The position numbers and the translations under genes were made by a program. Positions 35,285-47,714 of a stretch of 64,000 nucleotides of DNA are shown one piece after another (within the stretch, counting starts at the first letter, position 1; the number at the start of each line of letters is the position of its first letter). The stretch comes from Protopterus annectens (taxonomy: Eukaryota > Chordata > Ceratodontiformes > Protopteridae): assembly GCF_019279795.1 (NCBI RefSeq), contig NC_056725.1, positions 1,068,230,020 to 1,068,294,019 of the forward strand, read 5' to 3'. The notes under the pieces were generated by a model. The model had not been told where the DNA came from. It saw nothing but the letters and a program-made list of their open reading frames with translations, and searched no databases.

Positions 35285-35987
35285 CAGTATTCTCTGTGTG
35301 TTTGGTCAACACAGTATCCTCTGGGGTGTGTGTTTTACCAATCTGAGGTGTGTTCCACCCACTACACTTACCATTGTCCACTTTACAAGGGCTGCTGATG
35401 TCAATCACCATAGACTTACCTGTATACACCCCTTCAGCCTTATAAGCTGTGTGGCACATGCAATAACTGTTACACAGACCTGGTAAATGTGTACATATAC
35501 AGCTGTACCTCAGCTCTAACATGGCCGATGTGTTTCCACTCCGCCATACTCCATGTTGGTAATATCTGCACGGCCACAGCCTGCAGACACACAGACAACT
35601 GGCATACAAACAGAATACAGCATGTCAGACTACCTTCAGTCAGTGGTACTAACAGCAATAATGCATCATGGCTAATAAGGTATATACACTTTTATGTGTA
35701 CCCATAACAAATGCAGGCAGACAGCACCTTACACAGCATTACATAACTACACTGTACTTTATTCACCTTGTGCATCAGACCCATATTAGCATGTCCCTGC
35801 ATCAATGGTATGGATGACAGGGATGTGGCACAGGTATCATCATATGCACAGGGTGTGGTGTGGGTTTGCCAGAGTCCTAGGCTGGGCCATACGATTGACC
35901 TCATGTGTGTATGTTTGGTTGGGCATTCTATAAATGGGCTGTGCAGAGGTACTGTGTGTATCCAGAGGTGACCTGCCTGTGATACAG

Positions 35988-36056
<69 letters not shown>

Positions 36057-36099
36057 CACACAGTTACACTTTGTGGCTGCCCTACACAAGGTTATATTG

Positions 36100-36995
36100 T
36101 TCAGCTGTGGACCATACATGGCAGGGTGTACAGTTCACCATCTCCAGCCATGGACACAGGAACTCGTCCTGCCAGTGGTCTCACTGGCACCACCAGGCCC
36201 AAGGCCAGATGCAGTACTGCTTCCCGATGGTGACTGATGTCTGCTGGATCCGTGTCCCTGATAGAACCAGCCAGTACCACGTGCCCATAGCCTGCTCCAT
36301 TGTGGTGTGGACAGCACCACCCCCTTCATTAGTGCTGGTGGTACTGCCACTATGGGAGTGTAAAGGTGCACAGCCCCATAGACTCTCATCTGATTTTGGT
36401 GCTGAACTACATCCACGTGGGCTAACACCCATCTCCCATCACATGCTCTAGCACAGACATGCCATGGTCGAGGATTGCTCATGACCTCAGTAATTTGATG
36501 TGTGGCCTCAACAAGGTCATGTATGTTATCACATAAGCCAGGAAGAGTTGCATCCAAGACCTTGAGTTTTTCTCTGGTGTTCCATGACAGCATGAGACAT
36601 GTGTCTGGTGACACCTGCTGTGGTACTTGCAACAGCAGCTTGATGGGCAGCAGTCCTCCTTCAAGCACCCCTGTCCATACACCTGTGTGGGACCTCACCT
36701 GCACTCTGGCTATGGCTAGTGGCTGCACTCCCACTTGCCATAGTCACCACACTAGCCTGTTCCATGCCACCACCTGTCAACTATCCATTATCTGTGGCTG
36801 CTGGGAATGGGGTATGTGTGGGCATTGTGACTGTGTGCAGGGACATTGTGGATGACTGTGGGATGCCAACCAATGGTGCAGATTCAGCCCCTGACAACCC
36901 CACCTGTGCCCCACTATGACCACCATCATTGTCAGAGTCTGCAGAGGCACTGATGTCAGATTCTGAGTGGGAGGGACTACAACCACTATGTCCAC
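36100..36995 (-). pseudogene. Harbinger Myb-like ORF, downstream exon (unit 2 copy)
   Basis: Near-identical to 29560-30460, with the same splice acceptor (minus strand TTCCCTTCACAG, 37007-36996). In this copy 36734-36135 is open for 199 codons on the minus strand, whereas the unit 1 copy has an additional stop after EVMSNP. The plus strand also has open frames here, but they lack recognisable motifs. The likely partner first exon is 39788-40222 on the same strand. Confidence 0.45.
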
Positions 36996-37049
36996 CTGTG
37001 AAGGGAAGACAACATATGTAAATTAATACCTGCACTAAAAGGTTTGCTG

Positions 37050-37136
<87 letters not shown>

Positions 37137-37611
37137 AGGTGGCACAAAGGCATTACACAGACCTCACAATAGCCAATGGGTACATTCGTGACACAGTCAG
37201 ACCACAGCATACACACTCTGGACAGGCCCTCAGCATCATGCAGTGCACCCCTTTCCACTTAATGTTACTACTAATATATACCTCTGGGATATGTGAGTAG
37301 TGTTAGTAGGTGATGGGCCTTCACCTAGCACACACTGCAGCCATGAACATATTATTGCTGCTCACCTGTATAGTGCAGTGGTAACTCCTACAGAACATAC
37401 TTCTGAAATGTACAGAGTTTTGCTGAATGTCAAGATGTGTGGCTCATATTTTTGGTGTGTTCCTCATAAATCCTCTGTTTGTCTGACACATTACTGGGAT
37501 GATCTGAGGATTGGCAACACTAATTAATGACATAATTTGAATTTCACACTTCAAAACCTGCAGTAAATGTAAGTTAAAATAAAACTGGTTACTCTAACAA
37601 CCTTCTAAGCT

Positions 37612-39228
37612 TACAGTGGATATAATAAGTGCACACACCCCTGTTAACATGCCAGGTTTTTCTGATATATAACATGAGACCACATAAATCATGTCATAAT
37701 GTTTCCCACCTTTAATGTGACCTGTAACCCGTGCAATACAATTGAAAAACAAACACACCGGTTAGGGATAACATAGAAAATGAAATACGTACAATAGGCT
37801 GGTTGCATAAGTTTGCACACCCTTAAACTAATGCTTTGTTAAAGCACATTTTGATTTAATTACAGCAGTCAGTCCTCTTGGGAAGGTGTCTATCAGGATG
37901 GCACATCTTAGCTTTGCAATATTTGCACACTATCCCTTGCAGAAGCCCTCCAACTCTGCCAGATTGTGAGGGCATCTCTTGTGCACAGCCCTCTTCAGGG
38001 CACTCCATAGATTTTCAATTAGATGTAGGTGTGGAGTCTGGCGGGGCCATTCCAAAACATTGATTGTCTTCTGGTGAAGCCATTCTTTTTTCTGATTTGG
38101 ATGTATGGTTTGGGTCACTGCCATGTGGAAAGGTGATATTTCCCTTCAGCTACAGCTTTCTAGCTGGCACATGAAGATTTTGGGCAAAAAGGGACTGGTA
38201 TTTAGAACTGTTAATAATCCCCTCCACCTTGGCTAAAGGCTCACTTCCAGCTTATGAACAGCAACCCCAAAGCAGGACACTGACATCACCATTTTCACTG
38301 TGGGGGTGGTGATCTTTTGGTGATGCACAGTGTTGTTATTGCCCCAAACAAACCTTTTGTAATTGTGGCTAAATAGTGCAACTTTGGTCTCATTACACCA
38401 TAACACGTTTTTTCACATGCTTTTGGGAGACCTGCATTATTGTTCTTAAGAATTTAGTGAGGCCTGGATGTTGTTCTGTGTGAGGAAAGGCTTCCATCTT
38501 CCAACCCTACCCCATAAGCCAGACATGTGGAGAATACGGGAGATTGTTGTCACATGTAGTACACAACCAGTACCTGCCAGAGATTCCTGCATCTCCTTTA
38601 GTGTTGCTGTAGGTCTCCTGGCAGCCTCCCTGACCAGTTTGGGTCTTGTCTTTCAATACATTTGGAGGAATGTCCACTTCTTTGCAATGTCACTTATGAC
38701 CTGTTTTATCACCACCTTTTGATGATTGTCATCACTGTGTTCCATGGTATATGTAATGCTGTGGAAATGTATTTGTACCCTTCTCCAGGCTGATACCTTT
38801 CAACAATGACATCCCTTTGATGCTTTGTAGGCTCGATATGAACCATAGCTGTTGCTGTAACAGGCAACTGGGTAAATGTCAGGAAAATCCTAGTAGGACA
38901 GCTGACCATTATTTGGTGTTAATCAAAGAGTCTCTGTAATTGATGGCAGGTATGTACCCAAGAAGATGCAATGCTGTAATTATATTAAAAGCTGTTTCAA
39001 CACAATATTAGCTTCCCATGCACACATATGCATCTAGCTTATTGTACATTTTTTATTTGTCATAATTGTTCCCCTAACAGATCTGCTTGTTTTACAATTG
39101 AATTGTACAGGTTATAAGTCACATTAAAGGTTGGAAGAGTTTGGAAATATTTTATAGTGGTCTCAATTTTGTATATCACAAATACCTGGCATTTAACAGG
39201 CATGTGTACACCTTTTACATGCACTGCA
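37612..39228 (-). mobile_element. Tc1-type DNA transposon with terminal inverted repeats, inactive
   Basis: The element starts TACAGTGGATATAATAAG and ends with the inverted counterpart ...ACCTTTTACATGCACTGCA; the arms match over more than 100 bp with mismatches (for example CACCCCTGTTAA/TTTAACAGG.CATGTGTACACC). The minus strand encodes a decayed transposase. Its helix-turn-helix region is at 38909-38709 (RDVIVERYQPGEGYKYIS, then IPWNTVMTIIKRW) and its DDE C-terminus at 38124-37930 ([18 protein letters not shown], with the third acidic residue in the IENLW box). In between are many stops and frameshifts. Insertion at TA is typical of the family. Confidence 0.9.
37930..38909 (-). pseudogene. 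Tc1-type transposase (fragmented)
   Basis: About 1 kb, the usual span of a 340-residue Tc1 transposase, but only the N-terminal DNA-binding part (38909-38709) and the C-terminal part of the catalytic domain (38124-37930) are open. In the DDE box the consensus 'PSQSPDLNPIENLW' reads [14 protein letters not shown], so the Asp of that stretch is lost. Non-functional. Confidence 0.85.
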
Positions 39229-39329
39229 TAAGACAAATTTTAAAATATGTCCCCAGTTTTGGGCCTTTGTCCCACATTTTTCAGTCTTTGTTCAGATTTC
39301 TTGCAATGACAGGTTGTGAGGTATGCTAC

Positions 39330-39787
39330 AGACATGTTGCATCTCCTGCAAATAGGCCACTGTGATGACCACTGTGATGCAATGCAGTTAACCCCACCAC
39401 AAGTGAACATGCACATATCACAATATGGTTGAGAGTAACAATTGTGTGCATGGTAGCATGCATAACCCTAACATGCCTGGGGTACTGGTGAGCCACAAAA
39501 GAACCATCCCATAATCACTGGCTTCAGGCTGCTGTCCACCATCCGGACCAGAGAGACCTATGCAGTTGTGAAGGAGAGGTATTGTCAGCAGACTCACATG
39601 TGGCATTGGTACAAGATAAATACTACTTTCCTGCACATGTACAGTAAAAGCTCTGATAGCATACAATTTGCTGTCCTTCACCATAGATGTGCACTTGTGT
39701 GCATTACAAAACCCCAACCACAAATGCAGTTTGACCTGACATATGCATCTAGGTACTCTACAGAATCCAGTATGACTGCAACAGTAT
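39330..39787. other. Stretch between the Tc1/MITE and the Myb-like exon
   Basis: Minus-strand 39963-39418 is open but without a recognised domain; the part nearest 39788 may be the frameshifted end of the Myb-like ORF. Confidence 0.4.
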
Positions 39788-40222
39788 TCAATTGATGTAC
39801 ACTGGGGCCTTACCTGGATGCTCCTTGCCTGTTGCCTGGGTAGCCACTCTCCTCCACAACTTCTCTTTCTTGGCTTGGCTTGTGTGTGGTGACTGCCCAA
39901 ATGTTGGCAAGGAACTCCTCTGTTGCTGTAAGTAGGGCCTATGTGGCAGAACCCCCCCCCCACCTGTAGGGGTACAGTCCCTGGCTATGGCATCAGCCCT
40001 TTGCTGGCCACAATGTATCAGGTCAGTTGCCCGATGCCTGACCTGATCATATGTACGTCCATGGCGGCCCAAGTTGTTAACTCTATGGACAAGGCCATCT
40101 CACAGGGTGGTCCACTCTCGCAGATTGTGTTTGCCACAGCCAAACATCACCTCATGGTGCTGGATGATGGCATCTGTGATGGCTGCATTTTCAGCTACTG
40201 TATATGCTGGTTGTCTTTGCCG
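39788..40222 (-). pseudogene. Harbinger transposon Myb/trihelix-like ORF, N-terminal exon
   Basis: Reading the minus strand: NAAITDAIIQHHEVMFGC, NLREWTTL, a TGA stop, DGLVHRVNNLGRHGRTYDQV, RHRATDLIHCGQQRADAIA, CTPTGGG. This is the Myb/SANT-like three-helix pattern (conserved Trp, 'RTYDQVRHR' recognition-helix segment, 'TPTGGG' linker) of accessory proteins in Harbinger transposons. After the linker a frameshift at the C-run (39952-39961) disrupts the frame. Strand and order fit with the C-terminal exon at 36100-36995, placing the Tc1/MITE (37.4-39.3 kb) in the presumed intron. The in-frame TGA makes it a pseudogene. Confidence 0.65.
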
Positions 40223-40464
40223 CTACATGTCACCTGGAAGACATAAACAGGGAAACACATCACAGGACCTCATACATTGGTCAAAGTTATTTACAGAACC
40301 TGCACATCAACATTGATTATTATTAGCCACCACTTACAACCACATCATTCACCTTGTCATCTATCAGCATAATATGAACCTGCATTGCACTCCTGGTTCT
40401 GATGTGTCATGTTCTCCCCAATGAGTGCCAGTACATTGCATAACCCACCATTCATCATTCATCT

Positions 40465-41240
40465 TTGTGTAGAGGGATGATGGTGACCATCTTCTTTGCA
40501 GATGGGATGTCAGTGTTGCTCAGGCTTTGCTTGCGTACAGTATTTAATGGAGCTGGGAGCATATGCCTGAGTTCATGTAGGATGCAGACAGGAATGTTAT
40601 CAGGTCCCATGGAGACTTACTTTTGTTGACTTTGAATTGGCATTATGCACCTGCTCCCTGATGATGAGGGGGAGGGGTGTGGGTGCCCTGCATATCCACC
40701 TATACTGATGGTTGGACAGGGGGATGATGTTTGCTCTTAAACTGTCTGTAGCACTTTGGCTACAGCTATGGTGTGTGTGTATGTGGTGTAAGTGACCACC
40801 ATTACGGGGTGGAGTGGGTTGTTGCCTCTGAGATTGAAAACATATGTGAAGACAACCTTGTGATTGGCCTTGATGGATGTGTCTGATTTGTACTCATAGT
40901 TAGCCTTACGGTAATTCACCTGTGACCTTATATACTAATTCAGACAAAGGTTGACTTGCTTCCAAGTTGGTGCCTGTTGCTACTTGGCCCTGTACAGCCA
41001 ATATAACAACTGATTATGTGGTTTGTGTATTGCTTCTGTCCAGCAAGGATGATTGCTCTACCTTGGTGGTGGCAGGTTTTACGAGTAAGGTATGCTGAGT
41101 CTATACAGCTATGTAGGTGCTAATATAGCTGTTTCTAGTAGGCATGGACACAAGGCCATAACACAGTTGGACACCTTTCCAATTTTTGCCTGATAATCAT
41201 GCTTATTCTAGTACCCATGTCTGTGTCAGGTCAATGCAAC
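40465..41240 (-). mobile_element. CR1 LINE fragment in duplication unit A (decayed)
   Basis: Diverged minus-strand CR1 sequence homologous to 50130-50800 in unit B, sharing blocks such as GATGGGATG, TCAGTG.T.GCTCAGG, CCTGATGATGAGGG, GGATGTGTCTGATTTG and GAGTC.ATACAGCTATGT. Its reading frame is almost erased. It stops near 41240, just before the L2-like insertion. Confidence 0.65.
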
Positions 41241-41398
41241 AACCAATAGCTGTAGAAATTTATGTTTGTTGCTTACACAGAAACTAAGTTTACACACATG
41301 TACAACAGGTACAGCTTATTTACCTAACATTTTGCATCCTATGTCTGTTGTTATGAGGGTTCCAGGTACACCTATTCATACATACATACATGTGCACA

Positions 41399-43851
41399 TA
41401 TGGTTATCTCAAAACCTCCCCCAAGAGACCATCATTCTTGGTGATTTCAGCATTGATTGGAAATATTGCAACAATAACTACCCCACTACCCATATTAATC
41501 TCTATGGGTTTACACAAATTATCACCTCATCCACTAGAATTAACAAAACCAATAAGAAAGAAAGTACCTTAGACTGGATACTCATCAATAATCAACCCCA
41601 GACCTACAATTCTGGAACCCTCCCAGACAATGTAAGCGACCACTTTCCAACCTATGCTATTAGGCTTAAAACCAACCCACATTCCAAACCCATATTTAGA
41701 ACAATTAGAACCAAGAAAAACTTCAATCTCGATTTATTCTTAACTGAACTTAAAGCTTGTAATTGGTCCCCATTAAAACAACTTTCCCTTGATGAAGCTG
41801 TTGACTACTTCAATGCTAATTTCCTAGCCATCCTTAACCAACATGCTCCTACCCACTCTATTAGGATAAAAACCAAACCTGCTCCATGGCTTTCTAATGA
41901 AACTAAGCAAAAACTCCATCTCAGAAATAAATACTGGCACAAATCATGCTTAACTAAGAACCCCATTGACCTCCAAAACTTTAAACAATTGAGAAATGAA
42001 ACAAAAAAAGCCATAATGTCTGATAAACAAAACTACTACCTACATTCACAGCAATCCCACCATAATAAACCACAAAAATTCTGGGCAAGCATTAATGAAC
42101 TATTATACCCCGGTCAATCTATTACACCAAACCCACAAGGCTCTGACCACAACAACCCCAAACAAACTGCCAATGCCTTTAATACCTTTTTCACCAAAAC
42201 TATTCAAACTCTAGCCAGTCAACTCTCTCCACAAAATTCAACCACATCTAAGTCTGAATCCAACCCACCTCCTCCATTTCACTTCCAACCTGTCCCTACA
42301 GCTTATATTCTCACCCTTTTACAAAAACTTAAACCTTGCACTCCCTCTGCTGACCAACTACCTGCAGAATACTTACAGTTAGCAGCCAAATCTATTGCCT
42401 ACCCCATCTCCATTCTCATCAATAGAAGCATTACTGAAGGATACGTCCCCAATCTTTGGAAAGTCTCACATATTATTCCCCTCCATAAGGGGGGAGACTC
42501 CACTGACCTTTCCAACTATCGTCCCATAGCCCTACTCTCCCCTTTATCTAAGGTTATGGAAGGTGCATCCATAGGCAATTACTAGACCACCTTCTCCATA
42601 ATAACCTGCTCTCCAACTCCCAACATGGCTTCAGACCTTCCCACAGCACTACTACTACTGCCCTCCTCTCCTTCATGGACACCATCAACAAAAACCGCAA
42701 CCTTAACATGCTCTCCTCTGCACTTTTCATTGACTTGTCCAAAGCTTTTGACATGGTAAATCACAATATACTCATAAACATTCTGAAATATCTGTCACTT
42801 GACGCACTAGCTATAAAATGGTTACTATCCTACTTAAATAACAGACATCAAGCTGTGCTCTGGAATACCACTCTCTCTACCCAACTACCCATTAATATTG
42901 GTGTCCCTCAAGGGTCCATACTAGGCTCACTCCTATTTTCTTATTCATCAATGACCTTCACGAAGCAGTTCCCCAAGCTACATGCATACAATACGCAGAT
43001 GATTCTACACTTATATGCTCAGCCACATCTGAATCTGAACTTCACTTCCTTACACAGAACTTATTTAGCTCAGTAGAACTATGGTTTACAAAATGCTGTC
43101 TCATACTAACCCCCCCCAAAAAAAACTAAACTTCTACTATTTACACCTACCAATAAATCTCCACCAATTGACTTCACTATAGCTTCCAATAATAGCACTG
43201 TTATATCCCAGGATCTTACTACCAAATTGCTAGGTATCACCATAGACAACAACCTTAACTTTGACACATATTAATAATATCTTGAAAACAACTAACAGGA
43301 AAATAGGCTCTCTATACAGGATCAAACCCTTCCTCACTCCTGCAACTAGAATAACTATCGCCCGCACCCATCTATTCTCTACCCTACTCTATGCCTCTCC
43401 CATTTTCACTAACCTGTCAAAAAATAACCTTAAAAAACTAGAAAACTCCTACAACAACATAGCCAGATTTGCCACTGGTAACCCTTTTAAAACACACCAC
43501 TGTATTAATCTAAAATACCTAGGGTGGCTTGAATTACAGCAACAGCTAAAATATAATCAACTGACCGTTGCCCATAAAATTCTTTATCAACCTGCTAAGA
43601 CACCCATACTATCTAACCTTATTCATCCCTACAATAACCTGAAATCCCTAAGATCTTCACAAAAAATCCTCATAAATATTAACAAATCAAACAATAGAGC
43701 TGGAGACTCTCTCGTCACTAATACTGTTGGGAAAATCTGGAACTTACTCCCCACTGAACTTTCTACACTTCCCTCTATTTCCTTGTTCAAAAGTAAACTT
43801 AAGCTCTTCCTTAAAACACATTGGATGTGCCCTTGTACTAAACCTGACTAA
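41399..43851 (+). pseudogene. L2-like ORF2 (endonuclease and reverse transcriptase, frameshifted)
   Basis: Segment 1 (41399-42583) carries the endonuclease Asp/His boxes (GDF.ID, VSDHFP) and the start of RT (HIIPLHKGGDSTDLSNYRPI). Segment 2 (42675-43076) has the first catalytic Asp (LFIDLSKAFDMVNH) and INIGVPQGSILGSLLF; after another shift the catalytic YADDSTLICS box is readable near 42990-43020. Segment 3 (43261-43851) is the C-terminal domain ending KTHWMCPCTKPD. Three frame changes separate otherwise well-preserved blocks. Confidence 0.85.
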
Positions 43852-44393
43852 CCTACATGCTCTCATTACTTGTTTCAACCCCACCTTATATGCTCTAGCT
43901 ACCAGTTTCTACCTCACTGTCTCAGCTCAGTAACAATCTGATCAGAATTCAACTATCATTCTGCCTCTACTACCTATCCTTACCTATTAGTATACTCTCA
44001 TAAAAGTTCCAGTCTTCACGATTAGAATTGTCTTACTCAACTTCTATTCCAGTCTTACTTTCCTTTTTTCCCCTTCGTATATCTACAATTATATTATGTG
44101 TTTTACTATCAATCTTTCTGAACAGTTAAATTGCAGCCTCATGATAAATTGTATTATGTTTAGTCAATATTTTGTGTTATATACTCTACATACCTGTAAC
44201 CACTTTTTAGCTAATACTGTTTTAGTTATGATTAATGTAGTCGATCTCATATATGTACTTCTGTAGATATGTACTGTAATTGAACTTTGGAGCTTATCTC
44301 CCCGGGCCTCTACTGAAAATGGACATATATCCAGCTAGACTAGCCCGGTCAACAAATGTAAAATAAAAATAAAATAAATAAAATAAATAAATA
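41399..44393 (+). mobile_element. L2-like LINE copy 2, 5'-truncated, less decayed
   Basis: Same family as 9713-12702. It starts within the endonuclease domain (TIILGDFSIDWKY, STLDWILINN, DNVSDHFPTYA), then the region linking endonuclease to RT, RT and the C-terminal domain, and ends with the shared tail (CCCCGGGCC ... GCCCGGTCAACAAATGTA ... AAATAAATAAATA). The first 390 codons are open (to 42583) and SDH is intact. Frame changes near 42560, 42935 and 43070-43260 break RT, so it is dead. It lies within unit A and has no counterpart in unit B, so it inserted after the A/B duplication. Confidence 0.85.
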
Positions 44394-45167
44394 CCTGATA
44401 TACATTTCTGTTCTTTGTTAGTATGGCACACTGTATTTACACTCTTGCTGCTCAGTCATACCTCTAAACCTGTTAGAGCATGACATCTGGATAATGCCAC
44501 ACATACATGGGGGGCAATGGCCCAAAATTAGTGACACTTTCTTAATATTGCTGTAACACACTTAAGTCATTTGATAGCACAGTAGCCTTTGCATTCACAG
44601 AAATACCCTGGAGGATGTCCAGTCTGACACTCATATGTATACTAGTATGTTCTAATGTCAGTCTTCACAGATGTGCCAATGATTTGCCAGACATAACACA
44701 ACTCTATGAGTAAATGACTACAAATATGAGGGACACATTTAGTCAGTGTGCATAACACTGGACAGTTGAATGGTATGGTATATCACATGCAGTTCAACAC
44801 ACAAGTCTCGACAGTAATTTATTATGCAAATATCCTGTATATGTCTCTCAGATTTGTGAGACAAACATGTGTATCATAATTGTATTCACAGGTAACATAT
44901 GGATATCTACGACATCCCTGTAGCTTGCCTAGCAGTGTCACAGTCAGTACTGTACAACAGACACTCCAATCATAGTCATGTGAGTCTTTCCTTCCTGGGG
45001 TGACTCATGGGGCTGAGCTGTGCTCTATGTCACTGCAGACAGACCCAGATGCTATGGACATAGGTGCTGATCAGCACTATATCTGTACAGCAAGTCTTGT
45101 TGAGACATATTTGTTTAACATCTTATATCCCATTATTGCATACCCCCTATTGCATTCCATTACATGC

Positions 45168-45365
45168 TTACTTGTTTGATATACCTTTTTTCCCCAAGTA
45201 TTGCTGGTTTGAATTCCAATTCCTGTTTCTATTACTGTCTCTGTCTCTCTCTCTGTCTACACATGTAGAGGTATAGACCTGTTTTTCATAGGCAGCAGCT
45301 TGCCATTTGTAGGTAATGCTCATGAGCAGGTGATGGTCTGTGCACCACTTGCTAACTGCATGCAT
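45168..45365 (-). other. Unknown reading frame shared by units A and B (A copy)
   Basis: Minus strand reads VSKWCTDHHLLMSITYKW, then QAAAYEKQV; the unit B counterpart (52230-52427) reads DWCTGHHLLMSSTYKR, then KAAAYATQV. The family is unknown. It may be an exon of a transposon gene; a GGTATATC/GGTATGTC donor-like motif follows in both copies. Confidence 0.3.
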
Positions 45366-45690
45366 AACAGCTGTTTTGTTATTCCTATAGCCAATTGCAT
45401 GGCAAAATACTCCTATAATTGAGTATTAAATGTGGGTGTTGCCCCTTTTCCTTGCCTGTGAGGAGGACATCATGGAGGTGTGTGAACAACAGCATCACAG
45501 AGCATAGTTGGGGATACTTTTAGCAACAAAACATGTGGAGACAGTCTAACAAAATGGGGGAGAAGGTCCTAGACCTAGGGACAAAATGTGAGTATTGCTG
45601 TTATACATTTGGATTCATGCTAGTATCACAGGGTTTGTGTGGACATGGATATTCTGCGTGGGTTTTAGTCTGACAGTGTTATGTGTTTGA

Positions 45691-46003
45691 CATACTCTCA
45701 ACTGTAAGTCTATCTGCAGAATTGCCAGATGTTTGACCCTTATGTTTGGTCTGTTCCTCTGACAGTTGTCCTTGACAAATCTGTAGCATACCCTGGGTAT
45801 TTCAGTCAGTAAATGCTAACTTCCATTTGTGTTTTTGACTTCATATCCCTCAGTTAAGATATGTTACAACAAACCCTGTAATACCAACAACTTTCTCAGT
45901 TTATAACAACAATATTTCAATTATGCCCCTGTTTTTGGGCCTCTGTGCCCCAATTATGTCAGGCTTTGTCCAGATGTCATGCAGTAAGAGGTTGATAGGT
46001 ATG
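45691..46003 (+). mobile_element. MITE-like element copy (unit A)
   Basis: Starts CATACTCTCAACTG and ends GTTGATAGGTATG, inner blocks as in 46983-47300. About 313 bp. Confidence 0.75.
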
Positions 46004-46445
46004 GTATATCATTAGTTAGTGCCTTCCTTCCTTCCTGATATCATCCCAGTAATGTAGCAGAATGTCAGACATGTTATGAGGAAGAGACCATATATATATG
46101 ATGACAGAGCCTGGACATCCTGTGGGAATCTGTACAGTTGAGGGGTCTGTGTATGTGTAGCAATTGTTAACAGACTGTCAGGATTGTGTAGCAGTATTGT
46201 GTGTAAATGTTTGCTGCACTGTGTAGGGAGGGAGATACATTTAAGTGTCATGAGTCCTTTTTTATCTGACTGTGCATGCTACTCCAATTTCTGGTGGTCT
46301 GCCAGCTGTATATGTTTGTAGGGGCAGACTGAGACATGTTCCATACCACCGCAGGAGTCAGACTACACTGTGACTTGGAGCAGTATATGTAGGGGTAGTG
46401 TGTGAGTGTCAAACATTATATTTATGTTCACACAGTCATTATACT

Positions 46446-46661
46446 CTAATGTTCATTTGGCTCACCAGTATGCCACTCTGACTGTGGTGAAATTGGTTGT
46501 GAGTATGCAGGCTCACACCGGTGACTGTTTTTCACTACTGTCACATCCCTGTAGTGCCTGATAAATTTGCAAATGCATGTGTAATTCCCCATAGCTAACT
46601 TGGGGTACTGTTGGGTCAGTCTGACTGTAGTTTGGACGGCGCTTGGTGACATGCTAAGCAT
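46446..46661 (-). other. Unknown reading frame shared by units A and B (A copy)
   Basis: Minus strand contains NYTCICKFIRHYRDVTVVKN; the unit B counterpart (53520-53729) contains NSCLAKYIMHYRDGTVGKI, followed in both by a PxxPQSxxHT segment. Family unknown; likely an exon of a decayed transposon gene rather than a host gene. Confidence 0.3.
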
Positions 46662-46689
46662 TGCAGTGTACTTTCGCTAATGTCATGTT

Positions 46690-46982
46690 ATGTCCAGATA
46701 TTCATAGAATGTCCAGTTGTCTGGCTCATATCTTTTGCCTGCTCCCCATTATGTCTGACAAATCAGTGGGATTATGTGAGGATTTCAGGCACAAACTAAT
46801 GAGAAGCAAATGAGTCTTGGAGTTGTGCTATTTCAGTCAATTTATCTTAGCACAGACGGTGTTACTGTAGCAACTGTCTCAGCTTATCTAGTCAAGTATT
46901 TCAGATATGTCCCTATTTTCATGGCTTTCTCCCTCCACTTTGTCAGGCTTGGTCCAGATTCATTGCAGTTAGAGGTTCTCAG
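46690..46982 (+). mobile_element. MITE-like element copy abutting the next one
   Basis: Inner blocks CTGGCTCATATCTTTTG, GTGGGATTATGTGAGGATTT, GATATGTCCCTATTTTC and TTTGTCAGGCTTGGTCCAGA follow family order. Its right terminal repeat is reduced to AGAGGTTCTCAG and the next element starts directly after. Confidence 0.65.
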
Positions 46983-47300
46983 CATACCTCTCAACTGGCT
47001 AGATTGTTGCAGAACATCCAGGTTTATTGCTCATATTTTGTCTCTGTTCCACAAATTATTCTAATTTCTCTGTTAAATCACTGTGATAATCTGAGGATTT
47101 CTGTCAGTAAATGATGACATAATTTAAGTTCCAGACCTCATATCCTTCAGAACATGTATGCTGAAACAAACCCTGTTACTCAAGCAACTTTCTACATTTC
47201 TAAGAGCAATATTTGAAACACGTCCCTAGTTGTGGCCCATTGTCCCCCCATTTTTACAGCATTTGCTCATATTTCTTGCACTAACAGGTTGAGAGGTATG
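46983..47300 (+). mobile_element. MITE-like element, best copy (318 bp)
   Basis: Perfect 13-bp terminal inverted repeats: CATACCTCTCAAC at 46983-46995 and GTTGAGAGGTATG at 47288-47300. Non-coding. The same sequence occurs at least eight more times in the window in both orientations. The family name is not known to me; size, TIRs and lack of coding sequence fit a MITE. Target-site duplication is unclear because of nesting. Confidence 0.8.
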
Positions 47301-47333
47301 GTTTTGAGATATGAATGCATTACATGTTATGAG

Positions 47334-47629
<296 letters not shown>

Positions 47630-47714
47630 AAACCTGAGTGATTCCACAGAGCTTTTTCCCTACTATTGAATGACTCTACTGCATGATATCTTTGAAAAAG
47701 CATCAGAAATGTTT

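Larger units (their letters stand above)
30881..37360 (+). repeat. Tandem segmental duplication, unit 2 (6.48 kb)
   Basis: Second copy of 24189-30871 in the same orientation and order: satellite monomers, CR1 fragment (32232-33434), (TG)n tracts (31100-31176, 33919-33983, 34482-34740, 35225-35281, 35988-36054), Myb-like exon (minus) and (CA)n (37052-37131). It is about 200 bp shorter, almost entirely because of shorter microsatellites. Confidence 0.92.
37396..39325 (+). mobile_element. MITE-like element interrupted by a Tc1 transposon
   Basis: The left part (37396-37611) and right part (39229-39325) together follow the order of the 46983-47300 element: CATACTTCTGAA end, GGCTCATATTTTTGG, GATGATCTGAGGATT, TAATGACATAATTTGAA, CTGGTTACTCTAACAAC, then AATATGTCCCCAGTTTTGGG and the right end GTTGTGAGGTATG. 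The Tc1 element (37612-39228) is inserted at a TA in the CTAAG region. Confidence 0.75.

Noticed and set aside
45064..45276. Small hydrophobic open frame ending in LSLSLSLS
   Set aside because: The end is a CT-rich simple repeat, and the homologous minus-strand frame is conserved between duplicates while this one is not.
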